64,000 nucleotides of DNA from Lachnospiraceae bacterium (GCA_017446045.1 JAFSRP010000018.1:1-64000); one strand, 5' to 3'; positions 1-9,181 are shown, counted from the stretch's first letter. Notes: generated by a model not told the origin, from the sequence alone. Program-made: numbers and translations.

Positions 1-485
1 AGAATACAGTCATCATTATGACATCAAATGCGGGCGCCGAGAATATCATCGCTCCGAAGGTGATCGGGTTTGCTTCTCACGATGACGCCGAGAAGAGCTA
101 TCAGATGATGAAGGAAAAGGTGATGGATGAAGTCCGCCGTCTGTTCAGGCCGGAATTTCTGAACCGCCTGGATGAGATCATCGTTTTCCGGCAGCTGACG
201 AAAGAGAATATGGGATCGATCACGGATCTGATGATGAAGGACTTTGCCCGCAGGCTGAAAGAAGAGCGCGGAATCGAGCTGAAGACCAGTCCGGCGGCGC
301 GCTCGCTTCTGATCGAAAAAGGATATGATCCGAAGTTTGGCGCGCGTCCCCTGCGGCGTACGATCCAGACGATGGTGGAGGACCCGCTGGCGGATGAGCT
401 TCTGGAGGGACGCATCAAGGATAAGGACCGTGTGCTCGTCGATACGGACGGCAAAGGAGCGATCCGTTTTATACGAAGAAAGTAA
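1..485 (+). CDS. clpC: ATP-dependent Clp protease ATPase subunit ClpC, C-terminal part
   Basis: This is the 3' end of a gene that enters from the left edge; the reading frame is open from base 3. The roughly 160 residues cover the end of the second AAA+ module and the Clp D2-small domain: FRPEFLNRLDEIIVF near residue 50 and the sensor-2 motif GARPLRR near residue 118. ClpC is the unfoldase that feeds substrates to ClpP. The stop lies 10 bp before radA, the usual clpC-radA order of Firmicutes, so the two are probably cotranscribed. The N domain, first AAA module and middle domain are outside the window, so ClpC rather than another class I Clp ATPase rests mainly on the radA neighbour. Confidence 0.9.
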   Translation, partial: NTVIIMTSNAGAENIIAPKVIGFASHDDAEKSYQMMKEKVMDEVRRLFRPEFLNRLDEIIVFRQLTKENMGSITDLMMKDFARRLKEERGIELKTSPAARSLLIEKGYDPKFGARPLRRTIQTMVEDPLADELLEGRIKDKDRVLVDTDGKGAIRFIRRK

Positions 486-495
486 GAGGTTCTGA

Positions 496-1875
496 TTGGC
501 AGGCAAAAGCAAGGAAGAAACTGTATTTTTCTGTACGGAATGCGGTTATGAATCCCGGAAATGGATGGGACAGTGTCCGTCGTGCAGATCCTGGAGCACT
601 TTTTCGGAAGAGCCTGTGACCAGGATCAGGGCGTCGGGACGGCAGGGCGGCAGCTCTGCGGCGCGTGCCGCGGCTGAGATCATGCCGGTCAGGATGGATG
701 ACATCAGCACCGAACCGGAAGAGCGGATATCCACGGGTTTTGATGAGTTTTCCAGAGTGCTTGGCGGAGGGATCGTACCGGGCAGCCTGATCCTGGTGGG
801 CGGAGATCCCGGTGTCGGAAAGTCGACATTGCTTCTGCAGACTGCGGCAAAGGTAGCGGAAAAGCATTCGGTGATCTATATTTCCGGTGAGGAGAGCCTG
901 AAACAGATCCGCCTCCGTGCCAGGCGTATAGGGGAAATGGGCGAAGACCTCCGATTTGTCGCGGAGACAGATATTGACCGTATCATTTCCATGCTGGAGA
1001 AGGAAAAGCCGGATCTTTGCGTGATCGATTCGATCCAGACCATGTCGACAGCTGACTCTCAGTCGGTCCCCGGCAGTGTCAGTCAGGTGCGCGAGTGCTC
1101 GCAGCGCATGATGATCTGTGCGAAACAGAATAATATCGCGACCTTTCTGGTAGGACATGTGACCAAGGAAGGCACAGTTGCCGGCCCGCGTGTTTTGGAA
1201 CATATCGTGGATACCGTGCTGTATTTTGAATCCGGAGAGCAGTTTGGTTACCGGGTGCTTCGTTCGGCCAAGAACCGGTTCGGGTCGACCAATGAGATCG
1301 GCGTTTTTGAAATGTCGGGAGAAGGACTGAAAGAAGTGCTGAATCCTTCGGAGTACCTGCTGGAAGGAAGATTCAAGAATGCGACGGGCGCTGTGGTGAC
1401 CTGCCTGATCGAAGGAAGCCGGGCGATGCTGATGGAAGTGCAGGGCCTGGCTGCCGATACCCAGTACGGGATCGCGCGCCGGCAGGCCAACGGTATGGAT
1501 TACAACCGGATGGTCATGCTTCTGGCGGTGCTCCAGAAGAGGGCAGGCGTGAATATCGGACAGATGGATGTATACGTCAACATTGCAGGCGGGATGAAGA
1601 TCACCCAGCCATCGGCGGACCTTGCCGTGATCCTTGCGGTCATGTCCTCGCTCAGAAATGTGCCTGTTCCGGAAGACACTGTGGTCTTCGGAGAGGTCGG
1701 CCTGAGCGGTGAAGTACGTTCCGTTCCGCAGGCATCGGACCGTATCCGTGAAGCGGAACGTCTCGGCTTCCGGCGGGTGATCATGCCGGCTGTCAGCCTC
1801 AAAGGCATGGAAAGACCCCGGCAGATCGAGACCATAGGCATCAGTTTCATCAGCGAAATGTTTGCTCTGCTCTGA
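496..1875 (+). CDS. radA: DNA repair protein RadA (Sms)
   Basis: 459 residues, the normal RadA length. The N-terminal C4 zinc finger has Cys13, Cys16, Cys27 and Cys30. A RecA-like ATPase follows with Walker A GGDPGVGKST near residue 102 and the RadA signature KNRFGSTNE near 258. The C-terminal third is the Lon-protease-like domain (QPSADLAVILAVMSS), which lacks protease activity in this family. RadA is a branch-migration helicase that processes recombination intermediates. The start is TTG at 496, placed so that the zinc finger sits at the N-terminus; AAGAGG lies just upstream. It follows clpC by 10 bp, consistent with one operon. Confidence 0.97.
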   Translation: MAGKSKEETVFFCTECGYESRKWMGQCPSCRSWSTFSEEPVTRIRASGRQGGSSAARAAAEIMPVRMDDISTEPEERISTGFDEFSRVLGGGIVPGSLILVGGDPGVGKSTLLLQTAAKVAEKHSVIYISGEESLKQIRLRARRIGEMGEDLRFVAETDIDRIISMLEKEKPDLCVIDSIQTMSTADSQSVPGSVSQVRECSQRMMICAKQNNIATFLVGHVTKEGTVAGPRVLEHIVDTVLYFESGEQFGYRVLRSAKNRFGSTNEIGVFEMSGEGLKEVLNPSEYLLEGRFKNATGAVVTCLIEGSRAMLMEVQGLAADTQYGIARRQANGMDYNRMVMLLAVLQKRAGVNIGQMDVYVNIAGGMKITQPSADLAVILAVMSSLRNVPVPEDTVVFGEVGLSGEVRSVPQASDRIREAERLGFRRVIMPAVSLKGMERPRQIETIGISFISEMFALL

Positions 1876-1922
1876 GACGCAGAGAGACTTTCAAATGTAG
1901 ACCAATATAAAGAAGATCTGAT

Positions 1923-2429
1923 ATGGCAAACAAACTTGTTGCATTTTTTACGTCCCTTCTGGCAGGGAAGGTCGGAAATGAGCTGATCTGTTTTATCATC
2001 AGCCTGTTTCCCATCCTGGAACTCCGCGGAGGGCTGCTGGCAGCCTCTCCGGCTTTTCTGGATGTTCCCATGCGGACTGCCCTTCCCTGGTGCATCATAG
2101 GAAATCTGCTCCCGATCCCGTTCGTACTGCTCCTGATCGAAAAGATCCTTGAGTGGATGGAACAATGGAAGCTGACCAGGGGATTTGCGCTCTGGCTGAA
2201 GAAGCGGGCAGATAAAAACAAAGAAAAAATAGAGAAATACGGATTCTGGGGCCTGGTGCTGTTTGTGGGCATTCCTCTGCCCGGCACCGGTGCCTGGACG
2301 GGAAGCCTCGTAGCGGCCCTTCTGCATATGAAATTCCGCAAATCCATGACGGCCTGTATTCTGGGCGTTCTGCTTGCATCCGTGATCATGTGCATCATTT
2401 CCTATGGAATTCTGGGCTTATTTGTCTGA
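1923..2429 (+). CDS. small multidrug export family membrane protein (COG2426-like)
   Basis: 168 residues with about four hydrophobic segments (roughly 15-40, 50-75, 100-125 and 140-165) and the motif ELRGGLLAASPAF in the first half. The second half has GIPLPGTGAWTGSLVAALL, a glycine/proline-rich motif typical of the 'putative small multi-drug export' family (PF06695). The family name is historical and no substrate is established. The ATG start has only a weak AAGAAG ribosome-binding site. The gene ends 6 bp before a bidirectional terminator and is separated from radA by 47 bp. Membrane location is clear; the function is not. Confidence 0.8.
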   Translation: MANKLVAFFTSLLAGKVGNELICFIISLFPILELRGGLLAASPAFLDVPMRTALPWCIIGNLLPIPFVLLLIEKILEWMEQWKLTRGFALWLKKRADKNKEKIEKYGFWGLVLFVGIPLPGTGAWTGSLVAALLHMKFRKSMTACILGVLLASVIMCIISYGILGLFV

Positions 2430-2434
2430 CAAAC

Positions 2435-2464
2435 AAAAAAACCACGGCAGATGCCGTGGTTTTA
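2435..2464. terminator. bidirectional intrinsic terminator
   Basis: Perfect 8-bp stem ACCACGGC/GCCGTGGT with an AGAT loop, flanked by an A-run on the left and a T-run on the right, so it can end transcription from both directions: the exporter gene on + and tRNA-Trp on -. Confidence 0.9.
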
Positions 2465-2469
2465 AAGTA

Positions 2470-2540
2470 CAGGGGCAGAAGGATTCGAACCCTCATTGAC
2501 GGTTTTGGAGACCGCTATCCTACCATTGGAAGATACCCCT
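2470..2540 (-). tRNA. tRNA-Trp (anticodon CCA)
   Basis: Read on the minus strand, the 7-bp acceptor stem AGGGGTA/TGCCCCT closes a cloverleaf with anticodon stem GCGGT/ACCGT and loop CTCCAAA, giving anticodon CCA. The T arm contains GGTTCGAATCC. Discriminator base is G, and no CCA follows in the DNA. The terminator at 2435-2464 lies directly downstream and a -35/-10 pair lies upstream. Confidence 0.95.
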
Positions 2541-2558
2541 TTGTTGCGGAACGTTCTT

Positions 2559-2587
2559 ATGTTACGTCAAAAGCCGGGATTTGTCAA
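2559..2587 (-). promoter_or_regulatory. sigma-A-type promoter of tRNA-Trp
   Basis: On the minus strand TTGACA is followed after 17 bp by TAACAT, ending about 18 bp before the tRNA 5' end. A perfect -35 with a 4/6 -10 at ideal spacing fits a stable-RNA promoter. Confidence 0.7.
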
Positions 2588-2614
2588 GTGAATTCCGCGG
2601 CTAAAAAAAGTTCA

Positions 2615-3127
2615 TCACCGGATAAGTCTTTTTTTCGCGGTTTTGATCGCAGGATTCTTTTCTAGGAGAAAAGCCTTCAGATCATTGACCTCTGCCCGGT
2701 CGCGGTTGATGATGAACCACTGCCGTCCGTAAGCAGCGATCACCAGATCATCCGGGGTGTCGATAAACTCAGCCAGGATCTCATAGTCATAGGTCATACG
2801 CTCTTTGGAGAAGCTGTTGTCGATCTGAAAATTCGTTTTGTTGAAAGTATAGATAAGATCGATGTTCTGGCCTTTGTATGTTTCGTCAAAGAACCGCATA
2901 TGGGTCTGCAGATGCCGGTGCCTGAGAAAGAGGGAGATGCCTTCGATCACGACCGGCAGCAGAAGATAGTAGGCAAACAGAGAACCCTGTGCCTGGGTAT
3001 AATAACGATATGCAAAATAAAAACAGACCAGGGAGATCGCATGGGCAAAGAAGCGCGATCCGCTTGCATAAAGCACTTTTCCAAGCTGTTCCCAGTCTTT
3101 TCTCGTGATTGTCGTTTCGATCCGCAT
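2615..3127 (-). CDS. YcxB-like membrane protein
   Basis: 170 residues. Two hydrophobic segments near residues 28-45 and 48-65 are followed by a soluble C-terminal domain with a short beta pattern (QNIDLIYTFNKTNFQIDN) resembling the YcxB-like family. ATG at 3127 is preferred over an upstream start in the same frame because GGAAGGTGG lies 6 bp before it and the homologous part begins there. It has its own transcription unit, convergent with tRNA-Trp's region and divergent from the VOC gene. Function unknown; probably a small inner-membrane protein. Confidence 0.6.
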   Translation of the reverse strand: MRIETTITRKDWEQLGKVLYASGSRFFAHAISLVCFYFAYRYYTQAQGSLFAYYLLLPVVIEGISLFLRHRHLQTHMRFFDETYKGQNIDLIYTFNKTNFQIDNSFSKERMTYDYEILAEFIDTPDDLVIAAYGRQWFIINRDRAEVNDLKAFLLEKNPAIKTAKKRLIR

Positions 3128-3231
3128 GGCAGTCCACCTTCCGATATGACGCGATTTTCCTTTACTATACCCAAAACGCTGTGGAAAAGCAACCATTCCG
3201 GATATTGTAAACTTTAGCCGTAGACGGGGAC

Positions 3232-3261
3232 TTGTCCTAAGGGCATGTTCCGGTTTATAAT
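3232..3261 (+). promoter_or_regulatory. promoter of the VOC-family gene
   Basis: TTGTCC and a perfect TATAAT are separated by 18 bp. The predicted transcription start is near 3268, which rules out an upstream in-frame ATG at 3245 and supports the start at 3305. Confidence 0.65.
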
Positions 3262-3304
3262 GGACCCGAAAGGAGCGCCGGGACGGATCCCCGGCGGAAA
3301 GACC

Positions 3305-3715
3305 ATGAATGCTTTTACCGGAATCCATCATGTAGCGCTGAAATGCGGCAGCGCGGAAGAGTACGAAAAGGTCACGGAGTTTTACCGTGATTTTCTGGGA
3401 CTTGCAGAAATCCGCAGCTGGGGTGCGGGTGAAGATGCCGGCTGTATGCTCGGAGCAGGCAGCGACATCGTGGAGATCTTTGCGTCCGGCAAGACCACAG
3501 ACGGCATTGCCGGGATCAATCACTTCGCCCTCGAAACGGTGACGGCGGCGGACGTGGACGAATGGCTCGATGCTGTTCGCGGGAGAGGCTGTCCGGTGAC
3601 CCAGGAAGCAAAGGATGTCACGATCGGATCATTACCGCCGATGCCGATCCGCTGTGCTTTTTTCAACGGTCTGCTGGGTGAATCGATCGAGCTTTTTTAC
3701 GTTTATCCGGGATGA
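3305..3715 (+). CDS. VOC (glyoxalase/bleomycin-resistance/dioxygenase) family protein
   Basis: 136 residues with the two beta-alpha-beta-beta-beta repeats of the vicinal-oxygen-chelate fold: GIHHVALKCGSAEEYEKVTEFYRD at the start of the first repeat and GINHFALET in the second. It ends with IELFYVYPG, where the glutamate is a usual metal ligand; the histidines near residues 6-7 and in INHFALE are the other candidate ligands. Members isomerise, cleave or bind small substrates, and the substrate cannot be read from sequence. The start is ATG at 3305 with GGCGGAAAG before it, downstream of the promoter at 3232-3261. A terminator follows, so it is probably monocistronic. Confidence 0.82.
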   Translation: MNAFTGIHHVALKCGSAEEYEKVTEFYRDFLGLAEIRSWGAGEDAGCMLGAGSDIVEIFASGKTTDGIAGINHFALETVTAADVDEWLDAVRGRGCPVTQEAKDVTIGSLPPMPIRCAFFNGLLGESIELFYVYPG

Positions 3716-3751
3716 TCGGGGACAGGCTTATCAACTGTATCTTATGATCGG

Positions 3752-3789
3752 GTCCGGATCCGGCAGCAGGATCCGGACGCGGATTTTTT
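3752..3789 (+). terminator. intrinsic terminator after the VOC gene
   Basis: Ten-bp perfect stem GTCCGGATCC/GGATCCGGAC with a 7-nt loop, followed after five bases by six T. The -35 of tRNA-Thr begins 4 bp after the T-run. Confidence 0.85.
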
Positions 3790-3793
3790 GGGC

Positions 3794-3822
3794 TTGACCC
3801 GGTTCCGCAGATATGTTATATT
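3794..3822 (+). promoter_or_regulatory. promoter of tRNA-Thr
   Basis: TTGACC and TATATT separated by 17 bp, ending 9 bp before the mature tRNA 5' end. Confidence 0.8.
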
Positions 3823-3831
3823 TTGACTGTT

Positions 3832-3904
<73 letters not shown>

Positions 3905-3916
3905 GCATTAAGGAGA

Positions 3917-3945
3917 GGCAGGATCAGAACGATCCTGCCTTTTTC
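3917..3945 (+). terminator. intrinsic terminator after tRNA-Thr
   Basis: Nine-bp stem GGCAGGATC/GATCCTGCC with loop AGAAC followed directly by five T. Confidence 0.92.
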
Positions 3946-4098
3946 CTGCTTTTTTTGTGTGTGGCTCTGCAGCCTGCGGGAACAGATAAAGAAGAAAGTT
4001 ACAAGTTTCTTAAATCTCAAAACAGTCGTAAAAAACTCCCTATATTTATGGTACAATGTGCGAAGTGAAATCTGAAAGCACAAGATTTAGGGGTTAGC

Positions 4099-6180
4099 AT
4101 GGCAAAAACGCAGACTTATAATGCAGACAGTATTACCGTTCTGGAAGGACTGGAGCCGGTCAGGACACGACCCGGCATGTACATCGGCGGTGTGGGCGCA
4201 AAGGGACTCAACCATCTGGTATATGAGATTCTGGATAACGCTGTTGATGAGCATCTTGCGGGTTACTGCTCCGAGATCCGTGTGACACTGGAGAAGGACG
4301 GATCCTGTACCGTACAGGATAACGGCCGCGGCCTTCCTGTGGACATGCACCAGAAAGGCGTATCGGCAGAGCGGGTCATCATGACGACGCTTCACGCCGG
4401 CGGCAAGTTTGATAATCAGGCATACAAGACGTCCGGCGGCCTTCACGGCGTCGGTTCATCGGTCGTGAACGCACTGTCCAGCCGGATGACGGTGGAGGTC
4501 GCGCGTGACGGGAAGATCTATCGTGATTCCTATTCCCGCGGCATTCCCGTTACCGAACTGAAGGACGGCCTGCTGCCGGTCGTCGGGAAGACCAGGCAGA
4601 CAGGTACACGGATCAACTTCATGCCCGATGATGAGATATTTGAAAAGACTGTATTCAAGAGCGAGTGGATCAAATCCCGGCTGCATGAGACGGCATATCT
4701 CAATCCGGAACTCACGATCTTTTTCCGGGACCTTCGCGAGTTTTCGTCCCCGCATGTCCACCAGGAAGCCTTTACGGCAGGGGAGGACGGGCAGATGTCC
4801 TTTGGGCTTGATGCCCTGAGCCGGGCGCAGGCTGCCGAGGCCACAGAGCAGCTGAAGAGCCAGCAGGCGGATGCCGAGGAAGGGCAGTCCTCCGTCGGAG
4901 AAGATATCGTATTCCATGAGCCCGAAGGCCTGAAAGCATATATTACCGCACTTAACAAGGGTCAGGAGACCGTTACGCCCCTGATCTATTTCAAGGACAG
5001 GAGCGGCGATACGGAAGTGGAGTGCTGTTTCCAGTATGTGGATGCATTTGAAGAGAACATCCACGGATTCTGCAACAACATCTTCACACAGGAAGGCGGG
5101 ACGCACATCACCGGATTCAAGACGCGCTATACCCAGCTGATCAATTCCTATGCCAAACAGCTCGGCGTCCTGAAGGACAAGGATGCCAATTTTACAGGTC
5201 CGGATACCCGCAACGGCATGACCTGCGTCATTGCCATCAAGTACCGTGATCCGATCTTTGAAGGGCAGACCAAGACCAAGCTGGCCAGCGCTGAAGCGTC
5301 GAATGATGTCGCGGCAGTCACCGGTGAGAAGCTCGAGCATTATTTTGACCGCAATGTTGAGACGATCCGGGCGATCATCGCCTGTGCCGAAAAGTCCGCG
5401 AAGATCCGCAAGGCGGAAGAAAAAGCGCGTACCAACATGCTTTCGAAGAATAAATTCTCCTTCGACTCCAACGGCAAGCTCAAGGTATGTACATCAAAGG
5501 ATCCCGAGAAGTGCGAGATCTTTATCGTCGAGGGTGATTCCGCGGGAGGATCTGCAGGAAACGGACGGAACCGGGAGTTTCAGGCGATCCTGCCGATCCG
5601 GGGCAAGATCCTGAATGTCGAGAAAGCGTCTATTGACAAGGTCCTGGCCAACGCCGAGATCCGCACCATGATCAATTCCTTCGGCTGCGGTTTTTCGGAG
5701 GGATACGGCAATGACTTTGACATCACGAAGCTTCGCTATCACAAGATCATACTGATGACCGATGCAGATGTCGACGGAAGTCATATCGATACGCTGCTCC
5801 TTACATTTTTCTATCGGTTCATGCCGGAGCTGATCTACAACGGGCATGTTTATGTTTCCATGCCGCCGCTGTACCTGGTCACACCGAGAGGGAAGAACGC
5901 GAAGCCGCTGTATATGTATAACGACAGGGAACTGCAGAAATATCAGCAGAACCATGAGCCTTCCACTTATGAACTCAAACGGTTCAAAGGTCTCGGTGAG
6001 ATGGACCCGCCGGATCTTTGGGCAACGACGCTTGACCCCGAGCGGCGCGTCCTGAAGCGTGTCGAGATCGAAGATGCCCGCCTGGCTTCCGAAGTAACGG
6101 AAATGCTGATGGGTTCTGACGTGGCGCCTCGCCGTGACTTTATCTATACACATGCGCATGAGGCGCAGATCGATACCTGA
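4099..6180 (+). CDS. parE: DNA topoisomerase IV subunit B (type IIA, ParE-like)
   Basis: 693 residues. GHKL ATPase domain with EILDNAVDEHLAGY near 43 and DNGRGLPVD near 74; QTKTKL loop near 391; TOPRIM domain with EGDSAGG and DADVDGSHI. It supplies ATPase and metal-binding functions to the enzyme that decatenates chromosomes. About 55 residues (215-269) rich in Ala, Gln, Glu and Asp interrupt the transducer region before FHEPEGLKAY and are longer than in most ParE proteins. ParE rather than GyrB is preferred because the gene pairs with a ParC-like partner and is not beside recF or dnaA. ATG has AGGGG upstream; parC follows after 18 bp. Confidence 0.9.
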   Translation: MAKTQTYNADSITVLEGLEPVRTRPGMYIGGVGAKGLNHLVYEILDNAVDEHLAGYCSEIRVTLEKDGSCTVQDNGRGLPVDMHQKGVSAERVIMTTLHAGGKFDNQAYKTSGGLHGVGSSVVNALSSRMTVEVARDGKIYRDSYSRGIPVTELKDGLLPVVGKTRQTGTRINFMPDDEIFEKTVFKSEWIKSRLHETAYLNPELTIFFRDLREFSSPHVHQEAFTAGEDGQMSFGLDALSRAQAAEATEQLKSQQADAEEGQSSVGEDIVFHEPEGLKAYITALNKGQETVTPLIYFKDRSGDTEVECCFQYVDAFEENIHGFCNNIFTQEGGTHITGFKTRYTQLINSYAKQLGVLKDKDANFTGPDTRNGMTCVIAIKYRDPIFEGQTKTKLASAEASNDVAAVTGEKLEHYFDRNVETIRAIIACAEKSAKIRKAEEKARTNMLSKNKFSFDSNGKLKVCTSKDPEKCEIFIVEGDSAGGSAGNGRNREFQAILPIRGKILNVEKASIDKVLANAEIRTMINSFGCGFSEGYGNDFDITKLRYHKIILMTDADVDGSHIDTLLLTFFYRFMPELIYNGHVYVSMPPLYLVTPRGKNAKPLYMYNDRELQKYQQNHEPSTYELKRFKGLGEMDPPDLWATTLDPERRVLKRVEIEDARLASEVTEMLMGSDVAPRRDFIYTHAHEAQIDT

Positions 6181-6198
6181 TGCTGAGAAGAGGATATC

Positions 6199-8442
6199 AT
6201 GCCCGAGAAGATATTAAGAACAGAATACAGTGAGGAGATGCAGAGATCCTATCTGGATTACAGCATGTCTGTTATTACCGCGCGCGCGGTTCCGGATATA
6301 CGCGACGGACTGAAGCCCGTCCAGCGGCGTCTGCTCTATGACATGAACGACCTGCATGTCCATCATGACCGCAAGGAAATGAAGTCGGCCCGTATCACCG
6401 GTGACTGCATGGGCCGTTTCCATCCCCATGGTGATTCTTCGATCTATGAGACGATGGTCGTCATGAGCCAGGACTTCAAGCGATCTGTTCCGCTTGTGGA
6501 CGGCAAGGGTAATTTCGGGTCCATCGAAGGCGATTCGGCCGCCGCATATCGTTATACCGAGGCGAAGCTGCAGCAGTTCACCGACGAGGTGTTCCTGCGG
6601 GATATCGACAAGTCTGTGGACTTTGTCCCCACTTACGCCAACACGGAGACGGAGCCGGTCGTGCTGCCAGTACGTATCCCGAACTTCCTTCTGAATGGAT
6701 CGGAGGGTATTGCCGTAGGAATGACCACATCCACGCCCTGTCATAACCTGACGGAACTCTGCCTGCTTTGTGAAGCGTATGTGGATGACCCCGGCATGAG
6801 TCTGGAAAAGATGCTGGAGATCATGCCCGGGCCTGATTTTCCGACAGGCGGCATTATCAGCAACAAGTCGGAGATCATGAATATCTACGCTACCGGGGCG
6901 GGGCGGCTGAAGCTGCGCGGCAGGGTAGAATACCGTCCGGGCATGAAGCGAAGCGAGCGGGACAGACTGGTCGTGACAGAGATCCCATATACCATGATCG
7001 GACAGGGGATCGGCAGGTTCATGCAGGATACAGCTGACCTGGTCGAGTCAAAGAAGCTTCCCGAAATCACGGATATCGGCAACATTTCCGACGCTTCCGG
7101 CATCAGTATCTTCATGGAACTGAAGAAGGATTCCGATCCGGAACGCATCAAAAACATCCTGTATAAGAAGACCAGACTCGAGGATACCTTTGGCGTCAAT
7201 ATGCTGGCGATCTCCGACGGCCGGCCGGAGGTGATGACGCTTCCGGGCATTCTGGCAGCCTGGCTGAAGTTCCAGCATGAGATCCTGGAACGGAAATACC
7301 GTGTGCTTCTGGAAAAAGAAGAGGACAAGAGGGAGATCCAGGAAGGACTGATCACAGCCTGCAATATCATCGACCTTGTCATTGCCGTGATCCGCGGATC
7401 GAAGAACCGTAAAGATGCGGAAAACTGCCTGACAAAGGGTGATACGACGGGCGTCCGTTTCAAGGATAAGTCCATGGAGGAGGACGCTGCACACCTGCGC
7501 TTTACCGACAGGCAGGCAAAGGCCATCCTTGAAATGCAGCTGTATAAGCTGATCGGTCTGGAGATCGTGGAGCTGGAGAAAGCCTATAAGGCGACAATGA
7601 AGGCGATCCGGGAATATAAGGCTGTTATTTCCGGAAGATCAAAGAGGGATGAACTCATCAAAGCAGATCTGAGGGCAATACGTGAAAAGTACGGTTATCC
7701 CCGCCGCACTCTGATCGAAGACAGTGCGGAAGCGGTGATCGCCGAGGCTCCTGCGGAATCACTCGAATGCTGTTTTGTCATGGACCGGATGGGATACTGC
7801 AAGCTGCTCGATAAGGCTGTATATGAGAAGAACCGCGAAACAGTCGATACCGAAAGCCGGTTCGTCCTGCAGACATTCAACGACGGGCATATCCTGCTGT
7901 TTACGGATGGCGGGAACATGTATCAGATCAAGTGTCAGGATGTCCCGATGAAGAAGATAAAGGATAAGGGCGTTCCCGTAGATAATATATCCAAATACAG
8001 GGCATCGGAGGAAGAGATCCTGTATATTGAGACAAGGGAGAGCCTGAAGGACATGAACCTTCTTTTCCTGACGCGTGACGGGATGGTCAAACAGGTGCCT
8101 GCAGAAGAGTTTGAGACGAACAACCGGCAGGTGGCGTCCACAAAGCTTGGTGACGGGGATCTGGTGATAAAGATCCTTCCTGTCCGGGAAATCGGGATGA
8201 ACACTGTCGTGATATGGACAAAGGAAGGATACTTCCTGCGGTTTGCTTTGGATGATGTTCCGATCCTGAAGAAAGTATCCAAGGGTGTACACGGCATCAA
8301 GCTCCACAAGAAGGATGAAGCAGACGGGATCATGATCGTGGATCCCGAAGCTGCGGTGCGCTTCGGCAAACGTGAGATCCGGCTGAATACGCTCAAGACG
8401 GCGCTGCGCGGCGGCACCGGTACAAAACAGAAAAATACCTGA
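6199..8442 (+). CDS. parC: DNA topoisomerase IV subunit A (type IIA, ParC-like)
   Basis: 747 residues. The breakage-reunion domain begins with YLDYSMSVITARAVPDIRDG, and the active-site tyrosine lies in AAAYRYTEAKL near residue 118. The C-terminal half is the beta-pinwheel domain with repeats such as LLFTDGGNMYQIK and LLFLTRDGMVKQV. I see no GyrA box (QRRGGKG), which argues for ParC over GyrA. The serine/acidic positions of the quinolone-resistance region (HGDSSIYETM) look wild type. It acts with ParE to pass one duplex through another. RBS AGAAGAGGA precedes ATG; it is cotranscribed with parE. Confidence 0.9.
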   Translation: MPEKILRTEYSEEMQRSYLDYSMSVITARAVPDIRDGLKPVQRRLLYDMNDLHVHHDRKEMKSARITGDCMGRFHPHGDSSIYETMVVMSQDFKRSVPLVDGKGNFGSIEGDSAAAYRYTEAKLQQFTDEVFLRDIDKSVDFVPTYANTETEPVVLPVRIPNFLLNGSEGIAVGMTTSTPCHNLTELCLLCEAYVDDPGMSLEKMLEIMPGPDFPTGGIISNKSEIMNIYATGAGRLKLRGRVEYRPGMKRSERDRLVVTEIPYTMIGQGIGRFMQDTADLVESKKLPEITDIGNISDASGISIFMELKKDSDPERIKNILYKKTRLEDTFGVNMLAISDGRPEVMTLPGILAAWLKFQHEILERKYRVLLEKEEDKREIQEGLITACNIIDLVIAVIRGSKNRKDAENCLTKGDTTGVRFKDKSMEEDAAHLRFTDRQAKAILEMQLYKLIGLEIVELEKAYKATMKAIREYKAVISGRSKRDELIKADLRAIREKYGYPRRTLIEDSAEAVIAEAPAESLECCFVMDRMGYCKLLDKAVYEKNRETVDTESRFVLQTFNDGHILLFTDGGNMYQIKCQDVPMKKIKDKGVPVDNISKYRASEEEILYIETRESLKDMNLLFLTRDGMVKQVPAEEFETNNRQVASTKLGDGDLVIKILPVREIGMNTVVIWTKEGYFLRFALDDVPILKKVSKGVHGIKLHKKDEADGIMIVDPEAAVRFGKREIRLNTLKTALRGGTGTKQKNT

Positions 8443-8503
8443 TAAGGTTTTATCTTCACATTCACAGAAAGCAGTGGTACACTGGGAGAGGAAGGTTAGT
8501 TCT

Positions 8504-9181
8504 ATGAAGAAAGAAGATGCAGTCGTAACCAAACTGTTTGATCTGGATCACACCATTGCGGCTCCGCTGCTGGAGGGAGTGACGTATCCGTGGGAGGCGC
8601 TGCCGGAGATCAAAGCATATATCCTGAAGTGCGGTGCTTTGCTTCCGCAGGAGGATTACCTCCATCCCCAGGAGGATGTCTGGATCCATAAGACGGCAAA
8701 GGTCTTTCCGTCGGCGTATATCGCGGGACCCTGCATCATAGGCGCGGGCACAGAGGTCCGTCACTGCGCGTTTATACGCGGCTCGGCTCTTGTCGGGGAG
8801 AACTGTGTGGTCGGTAATTCCACGGAGCTTAAAAACGTCATCCTTTTTGATAACGTCCAGGTTCCGCATTACAACTATATCGGAGATTCTATCCTCGGGT
8901 ATAAGGCGCATACGGGAGCGGGGAGCATTACCAGTAATGTGAAGAGCGACAAAAAGCTTGTGAGCGTTCATTTTGAGGACGGTGACGTGGAAACGGGCAT
9001 CAAGAAGTTCGGTGCCATGATCGGTGACCGGGTCGAGGTCGGATGCGGTTCTATCTTAAATCCGGGCACGGTCGTCGGACGGGATACCAATATCTACCCG
9101 CTTTCCAGCGTCCGTCAGGCGGTGGATGCCTGCTCGATCTACAAAAAGCAGGGTGAAGTCGCCGCAAAGATCAGCGAGTAA
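8504..9181 (+). CDS. left-handed beta-helix (hexapeptide-repeat) protein, GlmU C-terminal-like
   Basis: 225 residues. After about 55 N-terminal residues the protein consists of hexapeptide repeats (IGAGTEVRHCAFIRGSALV) of the left-handed beta-helix fold. Sequences HYNYIGDSILGYKAHTGAG and TSNVKSDKK resemble the acetyltransferase half of GlmU. The GlmU pyrophosphorylase domain (LAAGxGTRM) is absent, so automated names such as UDP-GlcNAc pyrophosphorylase would mislead. An acyl- or acetyltransferase, or a nucleotide-sugar-binding protein, is most likely; the substrate is unknown. ATG at 8504 follows GAGGAAGG. It sits between parC and upp. Confidence 0.7.
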   Translation: MKKEDAVVTKLFDLDHTIAAPLLEGVTYPWEALPEIKAYILKCGALLPQEDYLHPQEDVWIHKTAKVFPSAYIAGPCIIGAGTEVRHCAFIRGSALVGENCVVGNSTELKNVILFDNVQVPHYNYIGDSILGYKAHTGAGSITSNVKSDKKLVSVHFEDGDVETGIKKFGAMIGDRVEVGCGSILNPGTVVGRDTNIYPLSSVRQAVDACSIYKKQGEVAAKISE

